From NCBI RefSeq assembly GCF_000745855.1, contig NZ_JQKD01000008.1, forward strand, positions 124,001-188,000: a stretch of DNA of 64,000 nt. Direction: 5' to 3'. The DNA is from Xenophilus azovorans DSM 13620 (lineage in GTDB: Bacteria; Pseudomonadota; Gammaproteobacteria; Burkholderiales; Burkholderiaceae_C). Of the stretch, positions 45,762 through 55,374 are shown piece after piece. Numbering within the stretch: the stretch's first letter is position 1; each line of letters opens with the position of its first letter. Made by a program: the position numbers and the translations under genes. The notes under the pieces are model-generated. The model was not told the origin of the DNA. It saw only the letters and a list, made by a program, of their open reading frames with translations, and did not search any database.

Positions 45762-46778
45762 ATGGACAAGTTCACCCAGGCCTACGACAAGGCGCGCGAC
45801 GTCGTCACAAAGCAGAAGTTCGAGGCGGACTGGCAGGCCTTCTCCGAGAAGGCCGGGATGGCCAAGCTGCTGGACGCGTCGGGCTTTCGCAGCGGCGCGG
45901 GCAGCACCGCCGATGCGGTGCGCAAGCGCCTCGAGAAGGCCGCCAGGGACAAGGAACGCAAGGTCGGCGAAGTGATCTACGACGCCTCGGTGAACGCCAA
46001 GTCGCCGGGCCTGCTCGCCGACCGCGCCGCCACCATCAAGTTCGTCAAGCACGTGCACCACGTGCACAAGCGCGGCGGCCAGGACGTCTGGGTCTACGCG
46101 CCGCCCAAGTCCGATGCCGGCTGGGTCTTCGACGAGATCACCGGCGACACGGCCACCATCAAGGCGCGCCTGGAGCACGACGACGAGATCTTCAGCGCCG
46201 ACGAGCGCAAGTGGATGTCCACCTCGCTGGGCAAGGCGCGCAAGATCTCGGAGGACTGCAAGGCCAAGCTGGCCGGCGGCAAGGTGAAGAGTGCGCGCGC
46301 CAGCGTGAAGGAGATGGTCAAGCGCTGGTTCCTCGACGATGCCGACAACGCCGACGATCTCGAGGCGGCCTTCACGACCCTGTACGCGGGGTTCAAGAAG
46401 ATCGCCGCGGCCTGCAACAAGGCCACGCTGGTGTTCGCCGACTACCCCGACTGGCGCGCGCAGCGCGACAAGTACTTCGGCGCTGCGTTCCGGGGCGGGG
46501 AAGGCGGCGCCTTTCCCGTCATCTACCTCGAAGGCGCCTTCACGCGGCTGACCGGCAACAGCGGCAAGATGTGGCTGTGCGTGGAAACGGTCATCCACGA
46601 GATGTCGCACCACGAGGTGTCGACGCAGGACCACCGCTACGACCACCACGGCCTGAAGCCCACCACGGGCTCCTTCCCCTATGCCACCGCGATCGAGAAC
46701 GCGGACAGCTGGGGCTACTTCGCGCTGGACCTGGCGGGCTATCTCTCGCGGGCCGATCGCGACAAGGTCCTGAAGTAG
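45762..46778 (+). CDS. M35-like (aspzincin) metallopeptidase, candidate T6SS effector
   Basis: 338 aa. C-terminal catalytic signature HEMSH (residues 279-283) followed by TQDHRYDHHG, whose Asp290 matches the third zinc ligand of the GTXDXXYG motif in M35/deuterolysin-type enzymes, then AIENADSWGYFALDL. Residues 1-200 are Lys-rich and mostly helical with no signal peptide, as expected for cargo loaded inside the cell. It lies between clpV and vgrG and directly after a small lipoprotein gene. Target protein or peptide unknown. Identification of the fold is good; delivery by T6SS is inferred. Confidence 0.78.
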   Translation: MDKFTQAYDKARDVVTKQKFEADWQAFSEKAGMAKLLDASGFRSGAGSTADAVRKRLEKAARDKERKVGEVIYDASVNAKSPGLLADRAATIKFVKHVHHVHKRGGQDVWVYAPPKSDAGWVFDEITGDTATIKARLEHDDEIFSADERKWMSTSLGKARKISEDCKAKLAGGKVKSARASVKEMVKRWFLDDADNADDLEAAFTTLYAGFKKIAAACNKATLVFADYPDWRAQRDKYFGAAFRGGEGGAFPVIYLEGAFTRLTGNSGKMWLCVETVIHEMSHHEVSTQDHRYDHHGLKPTTGSFPYATAIENADSWGYFALDLAGYLSRADRDKVLK

Positions 46779-46803
46779 GCACGGCAGCGACCGCCCGGAC
46801 GAC

Positions 46804-48180
46804 ATGATGCACCGACAGACCGCCGTTGCCGAGGCCGCCGCCGCTGCCGAGCCGGCCACCGAACTGAGCCCCGAGCAGGCGCTGCAGCTGGCCATCGCCT
46901 GGCACCGCGAGGGCCGCTGGGACGCGGCCGGGAAGATCTACGAGGCCCTGCTGCGGGTGCAGCCGCGCGACGCCAACGTGCTGCACTTCCTGGGGATGCT
47001 GCGCTACCAGCGCGGCCGCCGCGACGAGGCGATCGCGCTCATGCAGCAGTCGATCGCCGAAGACGGCACCGTGCCCGACTGGCACTGCAACCTGGGCAAC
47101 GTGCTGCTGGAGTCGAATCGGCTGGACGAGGCGGCCGCCGCCTACGCGCGCGCGCAGGCCCTGGCGCCCGAACGCCCCGAGCTGCACAACAACCTGGGTG
47201 CGCTGCTGCGCGAGCAGGGCCGGCTGGCCGAGGCGGAAGCCGCCTATCGCCGCGCCCTGGAACTCAAGCCCGACTTCGCGGATGCCCACACGAACCTCGG
47301 CTCGCTGCTGATGCGTACCGGGCGCCCGGAGGAAGGCATCCGCACCTTCTGGGAGGCGCTGGTGCATTCGCCCCGCCACGGCAAGGCGCGCAAGCTGGTG
47401 GGCATGGCCTACGGACAGCTCGGCCGGATGGAGGAAGCGGCGCGCGTGTACCGCGAATGGCTGGAAGACGAACCCGGCAACGCCGAGGCGCTGCACCACC
47501 TGGCGGCCTGCGCCGGCGGGCCCGTGCCGCAGCGCGCGGCCGACGACTACGTGGAAACGGTGTTCGACGGCTTCGCCAAGAGTTTCGACGCCAAGCTGAC
47601 GCGGCTGCACTACCAGGCGCCGGCGCTGGTGGCCCAGCGGGTGGCCGAGCTGGCCGGGGCGCCGCAGCGCGCGCTGCGGGTGCTGGACGCAGGCTGCGGC
47701 ACGGGCCTGTGCGGCCCCCTGCTGGCGCCCTATGCGCGGCACCTGCACGGGGTGGACCTGTCGGCCGGCATGCTGGCCCAGGCCGAGCCCCGCAAGGTGT
47801 ACGACCAGCTTTCCAAGGGCGAGCTGACGGCGTTCATCGCCGCGGCGCCGGCGTCGTCGTGGGAGCTGATCGTCTCGGCCGACACGCTGTGCTACTTCGG
47901 CGGCCTGGCGGACGTGGCCGCTGCCGCCGCGCACGCGCTGGCGCCCGGCGGCTGGCTGGTCTTCACCGTGGAGGCGCTGCCCGAGGCGGCGGCCGAGCCC
48001 TACCGGCTGCACCCGCACGGACGCTACGCGCACCGCGCCGGCTACGTGCGCGAGGCGCTGGCTGCCGCCGGCCTGGCCGTGCTCGGCGTGCAGGCCGCGC
48101 ACCTGCGCACCGAGAACGCCCGGCCGGTGGACGGCTTCCTGGTGTCGGCCCGCAAAGCCGAGGCGGCGCGTTCGTCCTGA
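46804..48180 (+). CDS. TPR-repeat class I SAM-dependent methyltransferase
   Basis: 458 aa (ATG 46804, or 46807 one codon later). Residues ~25-235 hold five or six TPR units (AIALMQQSIAEDG, WHCNLGNVLLESNRLDEAAAAY, LHNNLGALLREQGRLAEAEAAY). Residues ~245-445 form a Rossmann methyltransferase: RVLDAGCGTGLCGPLL (SAM motif I), HGVDLSAGMLAQA (motif II) and LAPGGWLVFTVE. COG4976-like. Substrate unknown. It sits between the M35 peptidase and a vgrG gene and reads in the same direction, so it may be an operon passenger or may modify a secreted protein. Confidence 0.82.
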   Translation: MMHRQTAVAEAAAAAEPATELSPEQALQLAIAWHREGRWDAAGKIYEALLRVQPRDANVLHFLGMLRYQRGRRDEAIALMQQSIAEDGTVPDWHCNLGNVLLESNRLDEAAAAYARAQALAPERPELHNNLGALLREQGRLAEAEAAYRRALELKPDFADAHTNLGSLLMRTGRPEEGIRTFWEALVHSPRHGKARKLVGMAYGQLGRMEEAARVYREWLEDEPGNAEALHHLAACAGGPVPQRAADDYVETVFDGFAKSFDAKLTRLHYQAPALVAQRVAELAGAPQRALRVLDAGCGTGLCGPLLAPYARHLHGVDLSAGMLAQAEPRKVYDQLSKGELTAFIAAAPASSWELIVSADTLCYFGGLADVAAAAAHALAPGGWLVFTVEALPEAAAEPYRLHPHGRYAHRAGYVREALAAAGLAVLGVQAAHLRTENARPVDGFLVSARKAEAARSS

Positions 48181-48216
48181 TTCCATCCATGCCGCACGAT
48201 CACGAAAGGGACGCCG

Positions 48217-50586
48217 ATGGCCGATAACGACACGCTCATCCGGAGCGATTCACCCGTCAACGACGACCTGATGTTCTGGTCGATCGTCGGGCTGGAGGGG
48301 ATGAGCCAGCCCTCCACGTACGAGCTGCGCGTGCTGTCGAAGAACGATGCGATCTCGGCCAAGGACATCCTCGGGCACGGCTTCGACGTGGTGATGAAGT
48401 TCGACGACGCCGACGGCGCCGGGCACGAACGCCACTGCCGGGGCCATGCGGTGCGCTTCGCCCGCCGCGGCAAGGTCGGCCGCTACCACGAGTACGCGAT
48501 CGGCCTGAAGTCGTGGTTCTGGCTGCTGACCAAGCGCTTCAACGCCCGCATCTTCCAGGGCCAGAACGTGCTGCAGGTGATCGACGCGACGATCGAGGAC
48601 AGCCCGATCAAGCGCCTCAAGAAGATCAACACCGACGGCGTCGTCGGCCAGCCCGACAAGCGGCCCTACTGCGTGCAGTTCCAGGAAAGCGACTTCACCT
48701 TCCTCTCGCGGCTGATGGAGGAGGAGGGCATCTACTACTGGTTCGACGCGCACGACGCGCCGGGCACCATGTACCTGTCGAACGCGAGCGACGTGGCGCA
48801 TCCGCCGATGCCCGCGGGCCCCGAGATGAAGCAGGCCGACAACGCCCGCCAGGAAGTGCGGTTCAACGAATTCCGGCAGTGGTTCGGCGCGGCTCTCTAC
48901 GAGTCGGGCGCCTACGCCTCGCACGACAGCGACTTCAAGGCGATACGCAAGAAGCTGAACTCGAACAAGAAGGACGCGGCGGAGCACGAACTGAGCGACC
49001 TGGAGGTCTTCGAGTTCCCGGGCGGCCACCTGCGCGAGGCCGACACCGACCACGTGGCCCGCATCCGCATGGAAGCGCTGGCCGCGCGCCGGCGCTTGTA
49101 CTGGGCCGGCACGCCCTGGCCGGACGTGGCGGTCGGGCTGCGCACCCGGTTCCACACGATCCACGAGGTGGCCGACCTCAACCAGGAGCACCTCATCGTC
49201 AGCTGCATGGTGGTGGCCTCGCATCCCGGCTACGAGGGCACCGACACCTCCGCCCCGGCGGACGTCCGGCGCGCGCTGATCGACCTGCTGCAGGACGACC
49301 GCGTGAACGCGGAGCACAGGGAGGAGCTGACCGCCGTCATCGAGTCCCTCTCCGGGTTCGAGCGCTTCTACGCGGGCATGCGCCAGTTCCTCTACACGAC
49401 GGTGCCCGTGAGCGTGCCCTTCCGTCCGCCGCGCACCACGCCGCGCATGCGCATGCCGGGGCCGCAGTCGGCCATCGTGGTCGGGCCCGAGGGCGACGAG
49501 ATCCATGCCGACGAATTCGGCCGCGTGAAGGTGCACTTCCACTGGGACCGCTATGACGAGAGCAACGAGAAGTCCACCTGCTGGGTGCGCGTGTCGCAGC
49601 CCTGGGCCGGCAAGGGCTGGGGCGGCTACTTCATCCCGCGCATCGGGCAGGAGGTGATCGTCGACTTCCTCAACGGCGACCCGGACCGCCCGGTCATCAT
49701 GGGCCGCGTCTACAACGACGACCAGCCGATCCCCTTCGACAAGCACGAGCAGAGCGGCTTCCGCACCCGCTCCACGCCGGACGGCAACGCCTCCAACTGC
49801 AACGAGTTCCGCTTCGACGACAGCAAGGGCAAGGAGCAGGTCTACCTGCACGCCGAGAAGAACCAGGACATCGAGGTCGAGAACGACGAGACGCACTGGG
49901 TGGGCCACGACCGCAAGAAGACGGTCGACAACGACGAGATCAACCACATCAAGAACAACCGCACGGAAACCGTGGATGTGGACGAGACCATCGACATCGG
50001 CGGCAATCGCGCGGAGTCCGTGGGCGGCAACGAGGACATCTCGGTCGGCGGCAACCGCACCGAGAACGTGGGCGGCAACGAGAGCGTGACCATCGGCGCG
50101 AACCGCAGCCTCACAGTGTCCGCCAACGAGACCGTCAGCATCGGCGCCTCGCGCACGGAGAGCATCGGCGCGGGCCTGACGCAGACCGTGGGCGCGGCGG
50201 TCACGCAGACGGTGGGCGCGGCCCTGACGCAGACGGTCGGCGGCGCCGTGACGATCGCCTCGGGAGGGCCGATGACGCTGAACGCCGCGGGTGGCCTCAA
50301 CATCATCGCGCCGGGCGGCACCAAGGTGGTGGACTTCCAGTTCCTGCAGTTCGGCGGCGACGAGAAGGTGGGCTATGCCACCTCGCTGAACTTCTCGCTG
50401 ATCAACACCGAGATCAACGCCGTCAAGGGCGAGTACACGAGCTTCACGAACGCCCTCATCCCGGTCAAGTTCGAGAAGGTGGGCCTGGAGAACAAGGAGG
50501 CGGCGGCCGAGATCAAGGCCCTGGCCGCCAGCATCGCGTCGGGGGCGACCAAGATCGTGTCCAAGGCGATCAGCATGTTCCTCTGA
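48217..50586 (+). CDS. vgrG: Type VI secretion spike protein VgrG (TssI), copy 1
   Basis: 789-aa trimeric spike. Gp27-like N-terminal region (LIRSDSPVNDDLMFWSIVGLEG, ESDFTFLSRLMEEEGIYYWF), gp5-like OB domain (DEFGRVKVHFHWDRYDE, CWVRVSQPWAGKGWG, RIGQEVIVDFLNGDPDRPVI), then a beta-helix of VGGN/IGAN repeats (~585-700). After the needle comes an extra ~75-residue tail (~714-789), partly amphipathic helix (NKEAAAEIKALAASIASGA), not found in minimal VgrG proteins and a possible adaptor or docking segment. Followed by a DUF2169-pentapeptide gene, likely its cargo-loading partner. Confidence 0.96.
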   Translation: MADNDTLIRSDSPVNDDLMFWSIVGLEGMSQPSTYELRVLSKNDAISAKDILGHGFDVVMKFDDADGAGHERHCRGHAVRFARRGKVGRYHEYAIGLKSWFWLLTKRFNARIFQGQNVLQVIDATIEDSPIKRLKKINTDGVVGQPDKRPYCVQFQESDFTFLSRLMEEEGIYYWFDAHDAPGTMYLSNASDVAHPPMPAGPEMKQADNARQEVRFNEFRQWFGAALYESGAYASHDSDFKAIRKKLNSNKKDAAEHELSDLEVFEFPGGHLREADTDHVARIRMEALAARRRLYWAGTPWPDVAVGLRTRFHTIHEVADLNQEHLIVSCMVVASHPGYEGTDTSAPADVRRALIDLLQDDRVNAEHREELTAVIESLSGFERFYAGMRQFLYTTVPVSVPFRPPRTTPRMRMPGPQSAIVVGPEGDEIHADEFGRVKVHFHWDRYDESNEKSTCWVRVSQPWAGKGWGGYFIPRIGQEVIVDFLNGDPDRPVIMGRVYNDDQPIPFDKHEQSGFRTRSTPDGNASNCNEFRFDDSKGKEQVYLHAEKNQDIEVENDETHWVGHDRKKTVDNDEINHIKNNRTETVDVDETIDIGGNRAESVGGNEDISVGGNRTENVGGNESVTIGANRSLTVSANETVSIGASRTESIGAGLTQTVGAAVTQTVGAALTQTVGGAVTIASGGPMTLNAAGGLNIIAPGGTKVVDFQFLQFGGDEKVGYATSLNFSLINTEINAVKGEYTSFTNALIPVKFEKVGLENKEAAAEIKALAASIASGATKIVSKAISMFL

Positions 50587-50602
50587 CGGACGGGGCAGAT
50601 CG

Positions 50603-53245
50603 ATGAAGGTGTTCAAGCCCATGCCGCTGTCGCTGCTCGCGCGCTGCTTCGAGTTCCGCGAGCGCATCTGGATGGGCGTGTCGGCGCTGCTCATGGTGCC
50701 GCTGGGTCCGGCGCCGCGCAGGCTCTGGCCCGAAAAGGACATCTGGCAGTTCTGGGCCGCGCGGCCCGAGGCGCAGTGGCCGCTGGAAGAGGGCATGCCG
50801 CGCGCGCGCGCCGAGTACCTGGTCTGCGGCCATGCCTACCCGCACGGCGGCGATCGGCGCGCCTGCGCGGTGCGGGCCCGGGTGGGTGCACTGGGCAAGC
50901 AGCTCAACGTGCACGGCAGCCGCTTCTGGAACGGCGACCGCCCGAGCGAGCCGCAGCCCTTCGAGCGCCTGCCGCTGGACTGGGCGCATGCCTGGGGCGG
51001 CCCGGACTGCCCGCAGAACCCGCTCGGCATGGGCATGGCCGACCAGGACGTGGGCGGCGCGCGCGTTCGCCCGCTGCCGCACGTCGAATACCCGCACCGG
51101 ATGCTGGCCTCGCGCTCGGGCGCCGGCCTGCCGGCGGGCTTCGGTCCCATCGACGGCATGTGGCCGCAGCGCGCCGCCAAGCGCGGCACCTACGACGATG
51201 CGTGGTTCAAGACGCACTTTCCCGCCGTGGCGCCCGACGCGGACTGGACCACCTTCAACGTCGCGCCCGACGACCAGCAGCAGGACGCGCCCTTCGCCGG
51301 CGACGAGCGCTACGTGTTCGACAACCTGCATCCCACGCTGCCGGCGCTGTCCGGCGCGCTGCCGGGACTGCGGGCGCGGATGTTCGTCACCCAGCGCGTG
51401 GATGGCGAGCAGAAGTTCAGGGAAGTCGCCGGCGCCCTGCGCGCGCTGTGGTTCTTTCCCGACGAGGAGCGCGCGATCCTCGTGTTCCAGGGCATGCACC
51501 CGATCGCCGAGGACGATGGCGCCGACATCGTGCACCTGCTGGGTGCCGTCGAGGACATCGGCCGGCCGCGCCCCGCCGAGCACTACCTGCACGTGCGCGA
51601 CAAGCGGCTGGACAAGGACCACGGCGCCCTCGAGGCCCTGCGCGAGGACGACCTGATGCCCGCCGACCTGGTGGTGCCGCTGATCGACTTCACGCCGCAG
51701 GAGAACCGCGCGCTGGAGCGCGGGCAGAAGCGCGCGGAGGCCGAGCGCATCAAGGCGCGCGCCGAGGTGGCCAGCCACGGGCTGGACCCCGACGAGCATG
51801 CGGCGCCCGTCAAGGGCGAGGCGCCGCCCGACATCCGCAGCCTGGACGACCTGCTGCGCGTGCGCGCCCAGGTGGACCAGCGCATGGCCGCGATGAAGCA
51901 ACAGGCCGAGGCGTCCAAGGCCAAGGGCGTGGCCGAGGTGCGCGCGCTGTTCGAGCGCGAGGGCAAGGACTTCAGCCTGATCGAGCGCGAGATGGCCGGC
52001 CTGGAAACGCGCGGTCCGCCCAAGCCCTTCGTGGACGACCTGCTGCAGAGCTTCCATGGCTTCATCGCCGCCGGCCAGAACAACAAGGCGGGCATCGCCG
52101 AGCTGGAGCAGTTCGTCGCCGACGACAAGCTGCACGCGCAGTGGCGCCACGGCGAGACCCGGCAGCTCATGGCCTACCGCATGACGGCGCACTATCAGAT
52201 TCCGGCGGATCGCGCGCAGGGCGCGGCGGCCGAGGCGACGCGCCGGCGCGTCATGGACCGGCATGCGGCGGGCGGCGACTTCCGCCAGTGGGACCTGACG
52301 GGCGCGGAACTGGCCGGGCTGGATCTTTCGGGGGCCGACTTCGAGGGCGCCTTGATGGAGCGCGCCAACCTGAGCGGCACCAACCTGAGCGGCGCCAACC
52401 TGCGCGGCGCCGTGCTGGCCCATGCCGACCTGCTGTCCACGCAGTGCCGCGGCGCCGTCCTGGCGGGCGCCAACCTGGGCGCGGCGCGCGTGATGAAGAC
52501 CGACTTCGAAGGCGCCGACCTCACGGACGCGGTCTTTGTCAAGGCGCAGATGGACGAAGTGAGCTGGCGCGGCGCCACGCTGGACGGCGTGCGCCTGGAA
52601 GAGGCGCGCATGGGCGCCATCGACTGCTCGGGCGCACATGCCGAGCAGATGCTGGCCTTCCTCCAGCTCGATCTGCGCGGCTTCCGCTTTGCCGATGCGC
52701 GCCTGAAGCAGGCCGCCTTCGTCGAGTGCGACCTGACCGGCGTCGATTTCGGCGGTGCGGTGTTCGAGAAATGCGGCTTCGTCACCATCCAGGCCGCAGG
52801 CGCCCGCTTCGCCGGGCTGCGCATCGATTCCGGCTGCTTCGTGCAGGGCTGCGACCTGGGCGGCGCCGACTTCAGCGGCGCCACCCTGCCGAACATCAGC
52901 TTCCGGGGAGCCAACCTGGCCGGCGTCCGGCTGCACGGCGCCCAGCTGCGCGGCGCGGACTTCAGCGAATGCGATCTCACCGGCGCCGACCTGGGCCGCG
53001 CCGACGCGCGCGAGGCGCGCTTCGTGCGGGCCCGCCTGGCGGGCGCCCGCCTGGCCGGCACGAACCTGATGGAGGCCGTGTTCCAGCACGCCGCGCTGCA
53101 GGACACCGACTACCGCGACGCCAATCTGTTCCGCAGCGACTTCGCCCGCGTGCGCGTGGCGCCGGGCGTGCGTTTCGACGGCGCCATCGTCACCCGCATG
53201 CGCACCTACCCGCGCCACCGCGCCGCCGGAGGCTCGGCGGCATGA
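50603..53245 (+). CDS. DUF2169 protein with C-terminal pentapeptide repeats
   Basis: 880-aa protein. Residues ~1-320 are a DUF2169 domain (LNVHGSRFWNGDRPSEPQPFERLPLDWAHAWGGPDC, PHVEYPHRMLASR, FGPIDGMWPQRAAKRGTYDD). Residues ~365-440 are charged and coiled-coil-like (MAAMKQQAEASKAKGVAEV). From ~540 to 860 runs a pentapeptide-repeat beta-helix (ANLSGTNLSGANLRGA, GADLTDAVFVKAQ). DUF2169 genes accompany vgrG and DUF4150 PAAR-like genes and are thought to act as adaptors or chaperones for loading. ATGA overlap with the next pentapeptide gene shows they are co-translated. Confidence 0.88.
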   Translation: MKVFKPMPLSLLARCFEFRERIWMGVSALLMVPLGPAPRRLWPEKDIWQFWAARPEAQWPLEEGMPRARAEYLVCGHAYPHGGDRRACAVRARVGALGKQLNVHGSRFWNGDRPSEPQPFERLPLDWAHAWGGPDCPQNPLGMGMADQDVGGARVRPLPHVEYPHRMLASRSGAGLPAGFGPIDGMWPQRAAKRGTYDDAWFKTHFPAVAPDADWTTFNVAPDDQQQDAPFAGDERYVFDNLHPTLPALSGALPGLRARMFVTQRVDGEQKFREVAGALRALWFFPDEERAILVFQGMHPIAEDDGADIVHLLGAVEDIGRPRPAEHYLHVRDKRLDKDHGALEALREDDLMPADLVVPLIDFTPQENRALERGQKRAEAERIKARAEVASHGLDPDEHAAPVKGEAPPDIRSLDDLLRVRAQVDQRMAAMKQQAEASKAKGVAEVRALFEREGKDFSLIEREMAGLETRGPPKPFVDDLLQSFHGFIAAGQNNKAGIAELEQFVADDKLHAQWRHGETRQLMAYRMTAHYQIPADRAQGAAAEATRRRVMDRHAAGGDFRQWDLTGAELAGLDLSGADFEGALMERANLSGTNLSGANLRGAVLAHADLLSTQCRGAVLAGANLGAARVMKTDFEGADLTDAVFVKAQMDEVSWRGATLDGVRLEEARMGAIDCSGAHAEQMLAFLQLDLRGFRFADARLKQAAFVECDLTGVDFGGAVFEKCGFVTIQAAGARFAGLRIDSGCFVQGCDLGGADFSGATLPNISFRGANLAGVRLHGAQLRGADFSECDLTGADLGRADAREARFVRARLAGARLAGTNLMEAVFQHAALQDTDYRDANLFRSDFARVRVAPGVRFDGAIVTRMRTYPRHRAAGGSAA

Positions 53246-54300
53246 CGCGCGACGAAGTGCTGGCGTCGGTGCAGCGGGCCGAGCCGGTGCGCGGACAGAA
53301 GCTGGCGGGCATGGACTTCTCGTCCTGCGACCTTTCGGCCACCCTGTTCGAGAAATGCGACTTCGGCGGCGCCGACCTGCGCGGCGCCGACCTGACCGAC
53401 GCGCAGTTCATCGGCTGCACCTTCACGCGCACCGACATGAGCCGTGCCGAGGCGAAGGGAACGCTCTTCGTCGAAAGCCGCTTCGAGCGCGTCGCCATGT
53501 CCGAGGTGAAGCTGCACAACACGAGCTGGATGAAGTGCGAGATCCAGGGGCTGGCCCTGGTGCGCGGCAGCTTCGACTTCGTCAACTTCGCTGAATGCGC
53601 GCTGGACCAGCTTCTGTTCAACGACAGCCGCGCCGAGAAGCTGACGCTGGCCAATTGCAAGACCGGCGTGCTGAGCTTCAGTCGCTGCCAGCTCGAACGC
53701 ACGGTGCTGCTGGAATGCGACTTGCGCCGGACCGACTTCCGCGAAGCCGCGTTCGACACCGTGGTCATGGTCAAGAGCGTGCTGGCCGGCCTGTCCTTCG
53801 CGGGGCAGTCGATGCGCAACGTGCAGTTCATCGGCGCCGACGTGTCCGGCTGCGACTTCTCGGGTGCCAGCCTCGTGCAGGCCAACTTCCAGCAGTCCAG
53901 GGCCGGCGGCATCGTCTTCCGGGGCGCGCGGGCTGCCGGGGTGCTGTTCGTCGATGCCGACATCAGCCAGGGACGCTTCGAGCAGGCCGGGCTGAGACAG
54001 GCCCTGTTCTGCGGCGCCCGGGCCGAGGGCGCCTGCTTCGACGGCGCCGACCTGTACCAGAGCAACTGGATGCGCGCCCGGCTGGCGCAGGCCAGCCTGC
54101 GCGACTGCGAGCTGACCTATGCCGACTTCTCGCACGCGCTGCTCGACGGCGCCGACCTGCGCGGCAGCGCGATGTTCCGCGCCAAGCTGCACGCGGTGTC
54201 GGACCGGGGCGCCCAGTTCTCCGACCGCGCCCGCGCGCTCGAATCCGAACCCGAGCTGCTGGCCGCCGAGCGCTGGCAGCCGCCCCCTCAGCCCACTTGA
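53242..54300 (+). CDS. Pentapeptide-repeat protein
   Basis: 352 aa, almost entirely A(D/N)LXX-type pentapeptides forming a right-handed quadrilateral beta-helix (FGGADLRGADLTDAQFIG, ASLVQANFQQSRAGG, GADLYQSNW). No extra domain, signal peptide or membrane segment. Overlaps the DUF2169-pentapeptide gene and is followed closely by DUF3540 and DUF4150 genes; the set of four is a recurrent VgrG-associated block. Role probably structural or as an adaptor; not known. Confidence 0.88.
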   Translation: MTRDEVLASVQRAEPVRGQKLAGMDFSSCDLSATLFEKCDFGGADLRGADLTDAQFIGCTFTRTDMSRAEAKGTLFVESRFERVAMSEVKLHNTSWMKCEIQGLALVRGSFDFVNFAECALDQLLFNDSRAEKLTLANCKTGVLSFSRCQLERTVLLECDLRRTDFREAAFDTVVMVKSVLAGLSFAGQSMRNVQFIGADVSGCDFSGASLVQANFQQSRAGGIVFRGARAAGVLFVDADISQGRFEQAGLRQALFCGARAEGACFDGADLYQSNWMRARLAQASLRDCELTYADFSHALLDGADLRGSAMFRAKLHAVSDRGAQFSDRARALESEPELLAAERWQPPPQPT

Positions 54301-54321
54301 ATGACGCAGGAGAACGACATC

Positions 54322-54963
54322 ATGAGCACAACAGCCACCGCCGCGCTGCCGTCCCGGCAGCCCATCGTGTGCGCCCCGGGCACCGCCCTGGTGACGGGCG
54401 TGGACGCCGCGGCCGGCCGCTACACACTGGACGACGGACGCGCGCCGTGCGAGGCGGTGCGCGCGGCCAGTTGCCTGGTGCTGCCCGCCGTGGGTGACAC
54501 GGTGGCCTGTGCCGCGGGCGGCGAGGGGCCGGCCTGGGTGATAGCCGTGCTGCGGCGCGCGGACGACGCGCCGCTCACCGTGTCCCTGCCGCCGGGCACG
54601 ACGATCGACAGCGCGGGCGGCGCCCTCGTGCTGCAGGCCGATGCCATCCACCTGCGCGCGCGCGCGCTGGGCGTGGAAGGCGAGCAGGCGCACCTGAACG
54701 TGGAGCAGGTCAGCGGCGTCGGCCGCAAGGCGTCCTGGTCCTACGGCGCCGTCAAGCTGACGGCCGAGCTGGTGGAGTCCTTCGCCGAGCGGCTGGTGCA
54801 GTTCTCGCGCTGGAGCCAGCGCATGGTCGACGGCCCCGACCAGGTGCGCAGCCGCCAGATCGACTGGCGCGCCGAGCAGGCCATGCAGCTGCAGGCGCAG
54901 GTGCTCATCGCCAACGCCGACAAGCTGTTCAAGGCCGATGCCGAGCAGATCCACCTGGGCTGA
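54322..54963 (+). CDS. DUF3540 family protein
   Basis: 213 aa from ATG 54322; AGGAG nine bases upstream makes this a better start than the in-frame ATG 54301. N-terminal beta-rich domain (GTALVTGVDAAAGRYTLDDG, CLVLPAVGDTVACA) and C-terminal helical part (ELVESFAERLVQFSRWSQRM). DUF3540 proteins occur only in VgrG/DUF4150 clusters as far as known from context; function undetermined. Adjacent to a PAAR-like gene 15 bases downstream. Confidence 0.8.
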   Translation: MSTTATAALPSRQPIVCAPGTALVTGVDAAAGRYTLDDGRAPCEAVRAASCLVLPAVGDTVACAAGGEGPAWVIAVLRRADDAPLTVSLPPGTTIDSAGGALVLQADAIHLRARALGVEGEQAHLNVEQVSGVGRKASWSYGAVKLTAELVESFAERLVQFSRWSQRMVDGPDQVRSRQIDWRAEQAMQLQAQVLIANADKLFKADAEQIHLG

Positions 54964-54978
54964 AGAAGGGAGCCGCGC

Positions 54979-55374
54979 ATGTTTGCCAACTGCCAGCTGA
55001 TGGGGACCGACATGGCCTTCCCCGACGTGTGCCTCACCCCGTCGCCCGCCGGCCCGGTGCCGATCCCGTACCCCAACATCGCCGCCGGCCCGATGGCCGT
55101 GCCCAACGTGCCGACGATCCTTTTCGCCGGCGCGCCGGCGCACAACATGGGCACCACCATCCCCATGACCAACGGCGACAACGCGGGCGTGGCCACCGGC
55201 GTGGCCTCCGGCATGGTGATGGGCCCCAGCCGCCACCTGACGGGCGCCTTCACGGTGCTGCTCAAGGGCCTGCCCGCCACGCGCATGACCAGCGTGTCGC
55301 TGCAGAACAGCACCAACGCGCCCGGCTGCCGGCTGGTGCCCAGCCAGCCGAAGATCCTGCTGCTGGCGCCCTGA
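54979..55374 (+). CDS. DUF4150 PAAR-like spike-tip protein
   Basis: 131 aa. Carries the DUF4150 core: DVCLTPSPAGPVPIPYPNIA, MTNGDNAGVATGV and the Pro/Gly-rich turns of the PAAR fold. It lacks any extension, so it is probably a plain tip that caps a VgrG trimer. AAGGGA precedes ATG 54979. Lies between DUF3540 and the second vgrG. Confidence 0.88.
   Translation: MFANCQLMGTDMAFPDVCLTPSPAGPVPIPYPNIAAGPMAVPNVPTILFAGAPAHNMGTTIPMTNGDNAGVATGVASGMVMGPSRHLTGAFTVLLKGLPATRMTSVSLQNSTNAPGCRLVPSQPKILLLAP

Noticed and set aside
49980-50270. CRISPR-like short repeats in vgrG
   Set aside because: Repeats encode the VgrG beta-helix, have variable spacing of a few codons and no spacers.
50570-53218. 882-codon - strand frame across the pentapeptide gene
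   Set aside because: A shadow of the regular pentapeptide codons; no recognisable domain.
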